A stretch of 64,000 bases of DNA from Acidobacteriota bacterium (lineage in GTDB: Bacteria; Acidobacteriota; Holophagae; Holophagales; Holophagaceae), in the NCBI GenBank assembly GCA_021794095.1, contig JAJYRN010000012.1:1-64000 (forward strand). The letters are read 5' to 3'. Below are positions 54,692-63,939 of the stretch, in pieces. The notes under the pieces are model-generated. The model was not told where the DNA came from, searched no databases, and saw nothing but the letters and a program-made list of their open reading frames with translations. A program made the translations under genes and the position numbers. Each line of letters opens with the position of its first letter. Positions within the stretch are counted from its first letter, which is position 1.

Positions 54692-55198
54692 ATGCACAAG
54701 GGGCGGGAGCGGTTGGGCAGCAGCGAAGTCATTGCCGTGGACCGCAACTACGTCCCGATGCAGGAAGTGAGCCGCCGCCGGGCCCTCTGCGCCGTGGTGG
54801 CGGGCCGGGCCCATGTGTTGAATCCGGTCACCTTCGAGCGCCATGGGAACCTCGAGGGCAGGCTCGAACTCATCATCTTCCCCCACGCCCAGGCCTGCAG
54901 CGATTCCAAGCTGCTGCTGGGCCGCCTGGAGCGCCGGGTGCTCAAGCGGGACCATTTCACCTGCCAGTACGAGGGCTGCCAGCGCAAGGCGACCACGGTG
55001 GACCATGTGGTGCCCCTCTGCCAGGGCGGCTCAACCACCTGGCAGAACCTGGTGGCCTGCTGCCTGGCCTGCAACCAGACGAAGGGCGGGCGGACGCCCG
55101 ACCAGGCGGGCATGCGCCTGAAGAATCCTCCCAAGGGGCCTCGGGCCCACCTCTTCGAGCGGTTCGAGGAACTTCTGAAGCGGGCCAGCGCGGCTTGA
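54692..55198 (+). CDS. HNH endonuclease
   Basis: VLKRDHFTCQYEGCQRKATTVDHVVPLCQGGSTTWQNLVACCLACNQTKGGRTPDQAGM. Confidence 0.93.
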   Translation: MHKGRERLGSSEVIAVDRNYVPMQEVSRRRALCAVVAGRAHVLNPVTFERHGNLEGRLELIIFPHAQACSDSKLLLGRLERRVLKRDHFTCQYEGCQRKATTVDHVVPLCQGGSTTWQNLVACCLACNQTKGGRTPDQAGMRLKNPPKGPRAHLFERFEELLKRASAA

Positions 55199-55404
55199 AC
55201 CCGGGGGTCTGAATGGTTTTTTGTGGGCATTTTATGCCCTAGTCAGGCCTTTCAAGGCTGCAAAATAGCCGCCGGTGGGACATCGGCAGCATCAACCGAA
55301 AAAGTTCCGCTAATAATTTTGTTTTTTAGAATGGATAAGCTTCAAATTTCAGTCTTTCGCTTTTTTCCGTAGCGTTCTAGGCTCCTAGGCAGGGAGGAAC
55401 CCCC

Positions 55405-56877
55405 ATGCCTACAGTGGATATCAATTCGCAGACCGGGAAGGACTTCGCCGGGGATGCGCTGCTGGTTCCGGTGTTTTCGGGACGTGAGCGTCACCGCCTG
55501 CCACTTGCCATCAGCAAGGTGGCGCGGCAGGTGATGGACGAGGGCGATTTCAAAGCGGACTATCTTGAAATTGTGCCGCTCCATCATCCCAATGGGGTGA
55601 AGGAGACCCGTTGGATGGTCCTGGTGGGCCTGGGCGAGGAAGAGAAAATCACCCTCAACAAGATCCGAAAGGCCGTGGGCGCCGCAGCCCGCTTCGCCCT
55701 CAAGAAGAAGTGGAAGCGCATCGGCATCCTCGCACCCTCCACGTCCACCCTTGAGCACGACGTGGTGCAGAGCGCCATCACCGAAGGCGCACTCCTCGCG
55801 AACTATGACCTCGTCACCTTCAAGGGCGGGAAATCGGAAGCCAAACAGTTCGAGTCGGTGGAGGTCTTCACCAACGGGGACGACACCCGCAAGGCCCGCC
55901 GGAAGCTCCCGATGATCGAGGCCGGCGTGGCCGCCTGCCACCGGGTGCGCGATCTCGCCAACACGCCCGCGGGCGATCTCTACCCTGAGGTTTTCGCGGA
56001 TACGGCGGTGAAGCTCGCGAAACAGCACAAGCTCCACTGCGAGGTCATGGATGTGCCGGCCCTCGAGAAGGGCGGCTTCCGGGCCCTGCTGGCGGTGGGT
56101 CAGGGCAGCGTCCGGCCGCCCCGGCTGGTGAAGCTGGAGTACAAGCCCAAGGAGAAGCCCAAGAAGCACATCGTGCTCGTGGGCAAGGGTGTGTGTTTTG
56201 ATTCCGGCGGCCTCTCCCTGAAGGATGCTTCCAACATGGAGACCATGAAGGACGACATGACCGGAGCCGCCATCGTGCTGGCGACCCTGGTGGCCTGCGC
56301 CCAGCTGGAAGCGCCCGTCCAGGTGACCGGCCTGATGGGCCTGGTGGAGAACATGCCTTCGGGCACCAGCTACAAGCCTGGGGATGTCCTCCGCACCCGC
56401 AGCGGCAAGACCGTGGAAGTGCTGAACACCGATGCCGAAGGCCGCCTCGTGCTGGCGGATCTGCTCCACTACGCGAATGAGCTCGGCGCCGACCACATCC
56501 TCGATCTCGCCACCCTGACCGGGGCGGCGATGGTGGCTATGGGCGATGCGGTTTCAGCGGTCATGGGCACGGACCAGCGGCTGGTGGACCGCCTGCTGGA
56601 TGCGGGCAGCGCCGCGGGCGAGCACCTCTGGCAACTGCCCCTGGTGGAGGAATACGCCGAGCTGCTCAAGAGTCCCCTGGCCGATATCAAGAACATCTCT
56701 GGCACCCGCTGGGGGGGCACGATCACCGCCGGCCTCTTCCTGCGCGAGTTCGCGGGGGATGCCTCCTGGGCCCATGTGGATCTTTCCGGCAGCTGGTCCA
56801 CCAAGGAGCGCGACTACCGCACCCATGGCTCCACCGGCGAAGGCCCCCGGTTCCTCCTGGAGTGGCTCATGGATTGA
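55405..56877 (+). CDS. pepA: Leucyl aminopeptidase
   Basis: VGKGVCFDSGGLSLKDASNMETMKDDMTGAAIV; NTDAEGRLVLADLLHYANE. Confidence 0.95.
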   Translation: MPTVDINSQTGKDFAGDALLVPVFSGRERHRLPLAISKVARQVMDEGDFKADYLEIVPLHHPNGVKETRWMVLVGLGEEEKITLNKIRKAVGAAARFALKKKWKRIGILAPSTSTLEHDVVQSAITEGALLANYDLVTFKGGKSEAKQFESVEVFTNGDDTRKARRKLPMIEAGVAACHRVRDLANTPAGDLYPEVFADTAVKLAKQHKLHCEVMDVPALEKGGFRALLAVGQGSVRPPRLVKLEYKPKEKPKKHIVLVGKGVCFDSGGLSLKDASNMETMKDDMTGAAIVLATLVACAQLEAPVQVTGLMGLVENMPSGTSYKPGDVLRTRSGKTVEVLNTDAEGRLVLADLLHYANELGADHILDLATLTGAAMVAMGDAVSAVMGTDQRLVDRLLDAGSAAGEHLWQLPLVEEYAELLKSPLADIKNISGTRWGGTITAGLFLREFAGDASWAHVDLSGSWSTKERDYRTHGSTGEGPRFLLEWLMD

Positions 56878-56885
56878 CCTTTCCC

Positions 56886-56923
56886 GGGCCTCCCGCCGGG
56901 CACCTCAGCCGGGCGGGAGGCCC
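56886..56923. terminator. Terminator-like GC-rich hairpin after pepA
   Basis: GGGCCTCCCGCC (56886-56897) / GGCGGGAGGCCC (56912-56923), perfect 12-bp stem. Confidence 0.5.
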
Positions 56924-57075
56924 AGGAAGCGTCCAGGCTTCCGGTTGAAGGCCTTGAGGATCTCGATCCAGAGGCGGCGGCTGACGCGGCCATCGAGATC
57001 GCGGGAGAAGCCTCCAGGAACCAGCGAATCAGATTCTCCACCCGGGAATCGGGTGCGGTCACGGGCGACCGCAGG
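56905..57075 (-). pseudogene. Frameshifted gene remnant (C-terminal fragment)
   Basis: Minus strand reads VTLRSPVTAPDSRVENLIRWFLEA in one frame, then SRDLDGRVSRRLWIEILKAFNRKPGRFLGLPPG* in another, both GC3-biased. Confidence 0.4.
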
Positions 57076-57127
57076 GTGACGCAGGGTGGCGTTGGACCGA
57101 TCCTTGGAGGGGGGGGCGGAGGCCCTG

Positions 57128-57748
57128 ATGACGGATCTTCGCAAGGCCCGGGAGGCCATGGTGCTGACCCAGATCGAGGCGCGGGGCGTTCGCGACCCAC
57201 ACGTGCTGTCGGCCATGAGGGAAGTTCCCCGGCACCGCTTCGCACCGCCCGCCTGCCTACCCGAGGCCCACGAGGACCACCCGCTGCCCATCGGCCGGGG
57301 GCAGACAATCTCCCAGCCCTACATCGTGGCCTTCATGGCCGAGGCCCTGGAACTCTCGGGGACCGAGCGCGTGCTGGAAGTGGGTTCCGGAAGCGGCTAT
57401 TTTGCGGCGGTGCTGGCCAGGCTGGCCCGGAAGGTGGTGGCCCTGGAACTGGAGCCCGAGCTGGCGGCCCGGTCGGCCGAGGTGCTGGCGAACCTTGGGA
57501 TCCCCAACGTAGAGGTCCAGACCACCGATGGCGCGCAGGGCTGGCCCGAGGGTGCCCCCTACGACGCCATCGTACTCAGTTGCGCCGCCGGAACCGTGCC
57601 CGAGGCCCTGTGGCCGCAGCTTGCGCCCGGTGGCATCCTGCTGGCCCCCCTCGGAGCGCCCTGGGAAACCCAATGGCTGACGCGCTTCCGTGGGGGGCCG
57701 AGCCAGCCTGAGCGCCTGCTGCCCGTGGTCTTCGTGCCCCTGCGGTAG
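57128..57748 (+). CDS. pcm: Protein-L-isoaspartate O-methyltransferase
   Basis: MVLTQIEARGVRDPHVLSAMREVPRHRF; GRGQTISQPYIVAFMAEALELSGTERVLEVGSGSGYFAAVLARLA. Confidence 0.94.
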   Translation: MTDLRKAREAMVLTQIEARGVRDPHVLSAMREVPRHRFAPPACLPEAHEDHPLPIGRGQTISQPYIVAFMAEALELSGTERVLEVGSGSGYFAAVLARLARKVVALELEPELAARSAEVLANLGIPNVEVQTTDGAQGWPEGAPYDAIVLSCAAGTVPEALWPQLAPGGILLAPLGAPWETQWLTRFRGGPSQPERLLPVVFVPLR

Positions 57749-57778
57749 CGCGCGTTCCGGGTGCGCCAAGGCTGGACC

Positions 57779-57945
57779 TGCGCGGAACCCAGAGGACACA
57801 GAGGCCTGCGGGTAGAAGGTTCCGCTGCTCGAAGCCTTCACGGTCCTCCTGGATCGAATGCCCCTTCTCGCGGCCATTCCGAACCTCTCCACTGGAGCGC
57901 CTTCCTCTGTGCCTTCTGTGGCGCCCTGTGTTCTCGGCGTTCCAG
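57779..57945. repeat. Imperfect inverted-repeat intergenic element
   Basis: 5' arm GGAACccaGAGGACACAGAGGCC pairs with the reverse complement of ggcgccctgtgttctcggcgttcc; CTCTGTG..CTGTGG..CCTGTG motifs. Confidence 0.45.
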
Positions 57946-57971
57946 CTTTTCGTTCTGCCTGTCGAATCAGC

Positions 57972-58481
57972 CTAGGCCGTTGTTGCCAGCAGATCTGGAA
58001 TGCCTCGATGCCGGTCCAGAAAACGGAGGATGCCGGCGGTGTCCACTGCGGCGGGCAGGCCGGACCAGGGTTGAGAGGGCCGCAGCATGCCGAGCATGTC
58101 CTCCGGGCAGCCCACCTGCTCGTAGAGGTGCTCCACGCGCCGGGCCAGGAGGGGCAGGGTGGCCTCGGTGGCCAGGGCCTCGCGCAGGATGGCCAGGCGC
58201 CAGCGGTCCTGGGCGTGGGCCCAGCGGGCGCTGCCGGGACGGGGGGTCTTCCCGGCGGCCTCGGCACAGGCCTCCCAGAGGTGGGCTTCGAAGTCCCGGA
58301 GCCCGGGACCCTCCAGACCCCGCAGGGTGGCCAGGGCCGGTCCGTCGCCCTGGAAGGCCGACCAGGCCTGGATCTGCATGGGCTCGAGGAAGCCGAAATC
58401 GTAGCCCACGATGATGTCATCCCAACCGGGTTCGCCGAGGAAGGTACGGAAGGATTCGAGGGCATCGCGGGTCATGGGCAC
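57972..58481 (-). CDS. Hypothetical protein
   Basis: Intact ORF with 3-bp stop-to-start proximity to the arginase-family gene; no family recognised with certainty. Confidence 0.65.
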   Translation of the reverse strand: MPMTRDALESFRTFLGEPGWDDIIVGYDFGFLEPMQIQAWSAFQGDGPALATLRGLEGPGLRDFEAHLWEACAEAAGKTPRPGSARWAHAQDRWRLAILREALATEATLPLLARRVEHLYEQVGCPEDMLGMLRPSQPWSGLPAAVDTAGILRFLDRHRGIPDLLATTA

Positions 58482-58482
58482 C

Positions 58483-59421
58483 TCAGACGAGGAGATGAAG
58501 GGCCAGGTGGGCGGCCACGCGGGCGCTGGCCTCGCCGCCCTCGAGCTCCGGGGCCAGTTCCATCAGGTCGGCGCCCACCCAGGGGCGCGCCCAGGCGCGG
58601 GTGGCATGGACGAGGCGCAGGGCCTCGGCCAGGCTGAGGCCCCCAGGAACGGGTTCGGCCACGGCCGGGACGATCGCGGGGTCGAGGGCGTCCAGATCTA
58701 CGCTCACGTAGGCGGGGCCTTCGCCCACGCGGGCCAGGTCCTCCATGAGCCGCATGGCCAGCAGGGGATCGCGGAGGTCCGCCGGTGTCCACATCCGCAC
58801 CCCGGCCGCGCTGAGGAAGGCGAGTTCGTCCTCATCGAAGCGAGGGGCCCGCAGGCCGGCCTGGACCGTGCGATCCGGATCCAGGAGGCCGTCCTCCAGC
58901 GCTTGGCGGACCCAGGTGCCGTGGTGGAGGTCGGTGCCCCAGGCGGCGCCATCGGCGGCATCGGGGTGGGCGTCCAGGTGGAGGAGGCCCAGAGGCCCGT
59001 GGTGGCAGGACAGGGCCCGCAGGGCGCCGAGGGTCATGGCATGGTCGCCGCCCAGCAGGAGCGTGCGGCAACCGAAGGCGGCCCAGGCGCCCACCGTGGT
59101 CTGGATCGCCTCCAGGGCCTCCTTCAGGGAGAAGGGCAGGGTGGGGATGTTGCCACCGTCCAGCCAGCCCTCCGCGGCCGCAGGGCCCAGGGGCTCACGG
59201 CCCTCGCGCAGGCGCTGGGGCATGGGCCGGGTGCCCAGCCCCATGGAGGCGGCCCGGAGGGCCCAGGGGCCCAGGCGCGCGCCGGGCCGGTGGAGGACGC
59301 CGGCATCGCAGGGCACGCCGAGGACCACGCCCGCGGCGGCGCAGGGCTCGAGCGCCACGGGCAGGCCCAGGAAGGGGGTCAGACCCGTGCGGAGGCAGCC
59401 CATCAAGGTTTCAGCGGACAT
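58483..59421 (-). CDS. Arginase/agmatinase/formiminoglutamase (ureohydrolase) family protein
   Basis: LLLGGDHAMTLGALRAL; LLHLDAHPDAAD; YVSVDLDALDPAIVPAVAEPVPGGLSLAEAL. Confidence 0.9.
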   Translation of the reverse strand: MSAETLMGCLRTGLTPFLGLPVALEPCAAAGVVLGVPCDAGVLHRPGARLGPWALRAASMGLGTRPMPQRLREGREPLGPAAAEGWLDGGNIPTLPFSLKEALEAIQTTVGAWAAFGCRTLLLGGDHAMTLGALRALSCHHGPLGLLHLDAHPDAADGAAWGTDLHHGTWVRQALEDGLLDPDRTVQAGLRAPRFDEDELAFLSAAGVRMWTPADLRDPLLAMRLMEDLARVGEGPAYVSVDLDALDPAIVPAVAEPVPGGLSLAEALRLVHATRAWARPWVGADLMELAPELEGGEASARVAAHLALHLLV

Positions 59422-60089
59422 GGAACCTCCGGTGCGAGCGCAGTTCGGAAGGCGGCAACCCAGGTGGCGGGATTGGGGAAATCGGCGGGATGCAGCGGCG
59501 CCAGAGCCTCCACCGTCACCGGCGTACGGGTGGCCAGGAGCGTCCGGAGGTGGGGCAGCAGGGTCTCGTCGCCGGTCCAGGGGTAGTGGGGGGCCGGGCT
59601 GCTGAGGCGCAGGGGTTGGGCGGGCAGGCCCAGGGCGTGGGCCGCTCGCAGGCCACCCTTGTAGAAGGGGGCAAGGCGATCCCCCCGCGTGGTGGTGCCC
59701 TCGGGGAAGAGGAGCATGGGTCGGCCCGTACGGAGCGATCCCGTGAAGGCCGCCAGGGCCGAGGCCCGGCTGGCGGGATCCTCGCGGTCCACGAAGTGCA
59801 GGCCTGATTTTCGCGCCCAGCCTCCGATCAGGGGATAACCCGTGACCTCGCCCTTGGCCACGGTGCCCATGGGGCGGAGACTCATGAGGACGACCGGATC
59901 CACCCAGCTCAGATGGTTGGCCACCCAGAGGGGGAGATCCCTGCGGAGCTGGCCGCGCACCTCGAGGTCCACGCCCAGGGCCGGCAGCAGGCGTTTGGCC
60001 CAGCGGTGCAGGCCGGATTGCGGCTCGGCGCCCGCCGCCAGGCGGGGGAGCAGCGTGAACGTGGGCCAGAGGACGCCCGCCCAGGACAT
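59403..60089 (-). CDS. 1-acyl-sn-glycerol-3-phosphate acyltransferase (PlsC) family protein
   Basis: LWVANHLSWVDPVVLMSLRPMGTVAKGEV; MLLFPEGTTTRGDRLAPFYKGGL. Confidence 0.92.
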   Translation of the reverse strand: MSWAGVLWPTFTLLPRLAAGAEPQSGLHRWAKRLLPALGVDLEVRGQLRRDLPLWVANHLSWVDPVVLMSLRPMGTVAKGEVTGYPLIGGWARKSGLHFVDREDPASRASALAAFTGSLRTGRPMLLFPEGTTTRGDRLAPFYKGGLRAAHALGLPAQPLRLSSPAPHYPWTGDETLLPHLRTLLATRTPVTVEALAPLHPADFPNPATWVAAFRTALAPEVPCPLKP

Positions 60090-60625
60090 CAGGACACCAG
60101 CTTGAGGCGGGTGTAGCGGGCCCGGACCCGCTCCAGGTCGTCCCTGGTGATGACGGACCAGAGCCGCACGTCGCCGGGGCCGTAGAAATCGCGGACCTCC
60201 TCCACCACCCGGGCGCCCAGGGCATTGTGGATGCTGCGGGCGTCGGTGTTGTCCGGCTCTACGAGGAAGCGGCACTCCTCCACCTCCTCTTGCACCAGCT
60301 TGGCCACCATGGCGCGAATGAGCAGGACGTTCACCCGGGTTTTCTGGTAGTCGGGATGCACGGCCAGGGTGGCGCAGTAGGCGATCCGCCCCTTGGCGAA
60401 GTTGAGGACGTAGCCCACGGGCCGGTCGCCGTCCAGGACAAGGAAGCACCAGTCGCGATAAAGCTCCGTGCAGAGCCGCAGGTAGTGCGGACAGAGCTCG
60501 CCGCTGCCGTCTTCCCGCCAGATCTCGGCCTCGAGGCGGCGCAGGTGACGGAAATCGTCGCTGGTGAGGGGGCGCACCGTGTAGCGCGAACCCTCGGGGT
60601 GGGGGGGTAGGGACTGGATGCTCAT
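60089..60625 (-). CDS. GNAT family N-acetyltransferase
   Basis: YTVRPLTSDDFRHLRRLEAEIW; GRIAYCATLAVHPDYQKTRVNVLLIRAM; VEPDNTDARSIHNALGA. Confidence 0.88.
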   Translation of the reverse strand: MSIQSLPPHPEGSRYTVRPLTSDDFRHLRRLEAEIWREDGSGELCPHYLRLCTELYRDWCFLVLDGDRPVGYVLNFAKGRIAYCATLAVHPDYQKTRVNVLLIRAMVAKLVQEEVEECRFLVEPDNTDARSIHNALGARVVEEVRDFYGPGDVRLWSVITRDDLERVRARYTRLKLVS

Positions 60626-60829
60626 GGTGGGCCTCCCGGTGTGGTACCAGGGTCGGCCGTGGCCATGACAGGCCCGTGGCGCGCCGGGGAAATCCTCGAC
60701 AACAGGCCGGTACGGCGCTGTGACGGAGGTCGGCCGTCCCCGGGTGTCACCCTTGCCGGGACTGTCAAGATCGGTCCGCGGCATGACCGCCGCGTGGCGC
60801 GGGGGGAACTTCCCGGTGATATTCGAAGC

Positions 60830-61825
60830 TCAGAAGTAGGGTGCCACCAGCTTGAGGAAACCGCCCGCCAGCAGGGCGCTGACGGGAATCGTGAGAACCC
60901 AGGCCACGACCATGTTTCCGGCGATGCCCCAGCGCACGGCGGAAACATTGGTGCTGGTGCCCACGCCCATGATGGAGCCGGCGATGACGTGGGTGGTGCT
61001 CACGGGGATGCCCGCGTGCGCCGCGCCCAGGATGACGATGGCCGAGGCGGTCTCGGCCGCGAAGCCATGGATCGGGCGGAGTTTCACGATCTTGGTGCCC
61101 ATGGTCTTGATGATCTTCCAGCCACCGGACATGGTGCCGAAGCCCATGGCCATGGCACAGGCGAGCTTGACCCAGATGGGAACGGCCACATGGCTCCCCG
61201 TGGATTCGAGCTTGCCATAGGTGATGAGGGCCAACGCGATGATGCCCATGGATTTCTGGGCATCGTTGGTGCCGTGGGCGAAGGCCATGGAGGCGGCGGA
61301 AAGCAGCTGGTATTTCCGGAAGGCTTGGTTCACGCGCTGTCCGATCATGCGACGGCAGATCCATAGCAACGCGAGAATGAGGGCTCCGGCGATGAAGAAG
61401 CCGAGGATGGGGGAGATCACCAGGAAGGTGGCGACCTCCTCCAGTTTGGCCGTGTGGAGCGCGGTCATGCCGGCATGGGCCACCACGGCTCCCGCGAGAC
61501 CTCCCACCAGGGCGTGGCTGGAGCTGGACGGGATACCGAACCACCAGGTGATGAGGTTCCAGACGATGGCCGCCAGCAGGGCGGCGACGACCACGGCCGG
61601 GACCACCAGGCTGCTGTCGGCGATGCCCTTGGCGATGGTGGAGGCGACTTCCACCCCCATGAGCGCGCCGCCGAAGTTGAGGACACCGGCCATCAGAACG
61701 GCGTTCCGCGCGGACAGAACGCCCGTCGAGACGACGGTGGCGATGGCGTTGGCCGTGTCATGGAATCCGTTGATGTAGTCGAAGACCAGGGCCAGGCAGA
61801 CGATGATGACCAGGGTGAGGAGCAT
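60830..61825 (-). CDS. PiT family inorganic phosphate transporter
   Basis: DYINGFHDTANAIATVVSTGVLSARNAVLMAGVLNFGGAL; GIPSSSSHALVGGLAGA; GIPVSTTHVIAGSIMGVG. Confidence 0.95.
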   Translation of the reverse strand: MLLTLVIIVCLALVFDYINGFHDTANAIATVVSTGVLSARNAVLMAGVLNFGGALMGVEVASTIAKGIADSSLVVPAVVVAALLAAIVWNLITWWFGIPSSSSHALVGGLAGAVVAHAGMTALHTAKLEEVATFLVISPILGFFIAGALILALLWICRRMIGQRVNQAFRKYQLLSAASMAFAHGTNDAQKSMGIIALALITYGKLESTGSHVAVPIWVKLACAMAMGFGTMSGGWKIIKTMGTKIVKLRPIHGFAAETASAIVILGAAHAGIPVSTTHVIAGSIMGVGTSTNVSAVRWGIAGNMVVAWVLTIPVSALLAGGFLKLVAPYF

Positions 61826-61832
61826 GGAATCC

Positions 61833-62480
61833 TCAGGCGTTCTTCATGACCGTGGAGCCCACCACCTTGGCCACCAGCTCGACTTTGTCGGTGGCATCCT
61901 CCACCTGCTCCAGGATCTCCTTCCACTTGATCAGCTCGATGGGATCCTTCGGATCCTCGAAGATCTCAGCGAGGGCCGCGTGGTAGATGGAATCAGCCTT
62001 GTTCTCCAAGCTGTGAACACGCCGGATCCGGTCCCGGATCTCCTTGGCGTTGGACATGTTCCGCAGGGAGCGCACGAGGTGGAGCAGTTCGCCGCAGCCC
62101 TCCACGAGGATGGAGCTGATTTCCATGACGGCGGGCTTCACGGTGGCGATGCGGTAGAGGATGAACCGTTCGCACACGGCGTGAATCCGGTCTACCACAT
62201 CGTCAATGGCATGGGCCAGGTGGAGGATGTCCTCCCGCTCGATGGGGGTGACGAAGGTGTGGTTGAGGCGGTCCACGATCTCGTGGGTGAGGTCATCGCC
62301 GGTGTGCTCGAAATCCTTCATCTGCCGGCGCAGCTCTGCGAATCGGGCCGGGTCGCCGGTCCGGATTTCCCGGTCGAAGAGCTGAGCCGCCTGGTACGCG
62401 TTGCCCGTGGCGGATTCGAGCAGGTCGAAAAAGACCATTTCATGGGGTTTCAACCAGCGCATCAATGCGTTCATGGACAT
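61833..62480 (-). CDS. DUF47 (PhoU-like) phosphate transport regulator
   Basis: MKDFEHTGDDLTHEIVDRLNHTFVTPIEREDILHLAHAIDDVVDRIHAVCERF. Confidence 0.93.
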   Translation of the reverse strand: MSMNALMRWLKPHEMVFFDLLESATGNAYQAAQLFDREIRTGDPARFAELRRQMKDFEHTGDDLTHEIVDRLNHTFVTPIEREDILHLAHAIDDVVDRIHAVCERFILYRIATVKPAVMEISSILVEGCGELLHLVRSLRNMSNAKEIRDRIRRVHSLENKADSIYHAALAEIFEDPKDPIELIKWKEILEQVEDATDKVELVAKVVGSTVMKNA

Positions 62481-62593
62481 GGCGGCTCCGGCAAGTACTG
62501 CTTCCAATGTAGCTGGAGCCGCTCTGTGACCGGAGCGTAAATTGAGCGTGCGCCGCTGTCCGGGGACCGGCCTCCGGTGTAAGGTCGAAGCCC

Positions 62594-63931
62594 ATGGGAC
62601 AACGCCCTTCCAGGAACAGCGATCCAGGATTGCCGGCCTTCTTGGGGCGGGCGCTGCTTTCGCTATGCGCCATGCTGTTCCTGGGGGTGGGGCTCGGGAT
62701 GACTCTGCGCCACGGCCTGTCCTCCCTCTGGGTGCTCGGGCTGATCGTCACCCTGGCGTGGCTGGTGGTGCTCATGGCCCGGTGGCAGGTGCGGTTGGTG
62801 GCGGAGCCCCTGGGACAGCTGCTGAACGAGGCGCGGCCCATGGCCATCGCGGATCTTCCCGGTGCGTGGTCCGCCTTGGAACAGGAGAACCTCGATCTGA
62901 AGGAACGGGCCGACCGGGAAGATCAGTTGCTGCGCAGCATCATGACTCGGCTGGAAGAAGGACTACTCCTGTTCGGGGCCGAAGGCAGCCTGGAGATCTT
63001 CAACCCGGCGGCTCAGCGCCTTCTGGGCCTGGGTGCTCCGCTGGCCCAGGGCATGTTCCCGCCGGCGGTGTTCCAGGATCCTGAAAGCCCCGTCGCCCTT
63101 CAGCGGGCCTACTTGGGCGTACCCTCCGAATGGCGCCTGAGCCGGGCTGCGCGGATTCTCCGGGCCCGGGCCATCCCCTTCGCGCCCTCCGGCGCTGTGG
63201 CGGGAGTCCTGCTCACCCTCGACGACATCACCCGTCAAGAGGCCCTGGAGACCACGCGGCAGAAGTTCATCTCGAATGTGAGCCATGAGCTGAAGACGCC
63301 GGTGACCGCGATCCGCATCGCTGCCGAAAACCTCCAGGAAGAGCGCCTTTCGGAGGCTGGTCAGGCCAATGCCCAGGCCTTGCTCCGCTCGGTGGATCGC
63401 CTGGCCCTGCTGCTGGGCGACCTGTCGGAGCTGAGCCGCATTGAAAGCGGAGCCCTGCGGCTGGCGCCCGAGCAGGTGGATCTGGATGGCTTCGTGGCCT
63501 CGCTGCGGGAGGATTTCGAGGTCCGGCATGGCGCCTCGGGCGTCCACCTGGACCTCCAATGGGCCGGCCCCGCCGGGACCAGTGTGGTGGTGGACCCCCT
63601 CCGCCTCAGCCAGATCCTGGAGAACCTGGTCTCCAATGCCGTGAAGTTCAGCCCGCCGGGCGGCACGGTGACCGTGCGGGCGGAACGGACGGACCGCGAC
63701 CTGCAATGGGAGGTCGCCGATGCAGGCCCCGGCATTCCCGAGGCTGAACAGGCGCGGATCTTCGAACGGTTCTACCGGGCCCAGGCCGCCAAAGCCAAGC
63801 CAGGCACGGGTCTCGGTTTGGCCATCGTCAAACACCTGTGTCGTCTGATGGGTGGCGAAGTGACCGTGGAGAGCCACCCCGGTGAAGGCGCCTGCTTCCG
63901 CGTCGTGCTTCCCCTCCAGCCCTCCCGATGA
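62594..63931 (+). CDS. PhoR-like sensor histidine kinase
   Basis: Two TMs, PAS; FISNVSHELKTPVTAIRIAAENLQEERL; ENLVSNAVKFSPPGGTV; GTGLGLAIVKHLCRLMGGEV. Confidence 0.93.
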   Translation: MGQRPSRNSDPGLPAFLGRALLSLCAMLFLGVGLGMTLRHGLSSLWVLGLIVTLAWLVVLMARWQVRLVAEPLGQLLNEARPMAIADLPGAWSALEQENLDLKERADREDQLLRSIMTRLEEGLLLFGAEGSLEIFNPAAQRLLGLGAPLAQGMFPPAVFQDPESPVALQRAYLGVPSEWRLSRAARILRARAIPFAPSGAVAGVLLTLDDITRQEALETTRQKFISNVSHELKTPVTAIRIAAENLQEERLSEAGQANAQALLRSVDRLALLLGDLSELSRIESGALRLAPEQVDLDGFVASLREDFEVRHGASGVHLDLQWAGPAGTSVVVDPLRLSQILENLVSNAVKFSPPGGTVTVRAERTDRDLQWEVADAGPGIPEAEQARIFERFYRAQAAKAKPGTGLGLAIVKHLCRLMGGEVTVESHPGEGACFRVVLPLQPSR

Positions 63932-63939
63932 GCTGAAGC

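Noticed and set aside
54692-55198. HNH gene as an IscB/OMEGA nuclease partner for the structured element
   Set aside because: 169-aa stand-alone HNH with no RuvC or bridge helix, 25 kb away; looks like an ordinary housekeeping-type HNH
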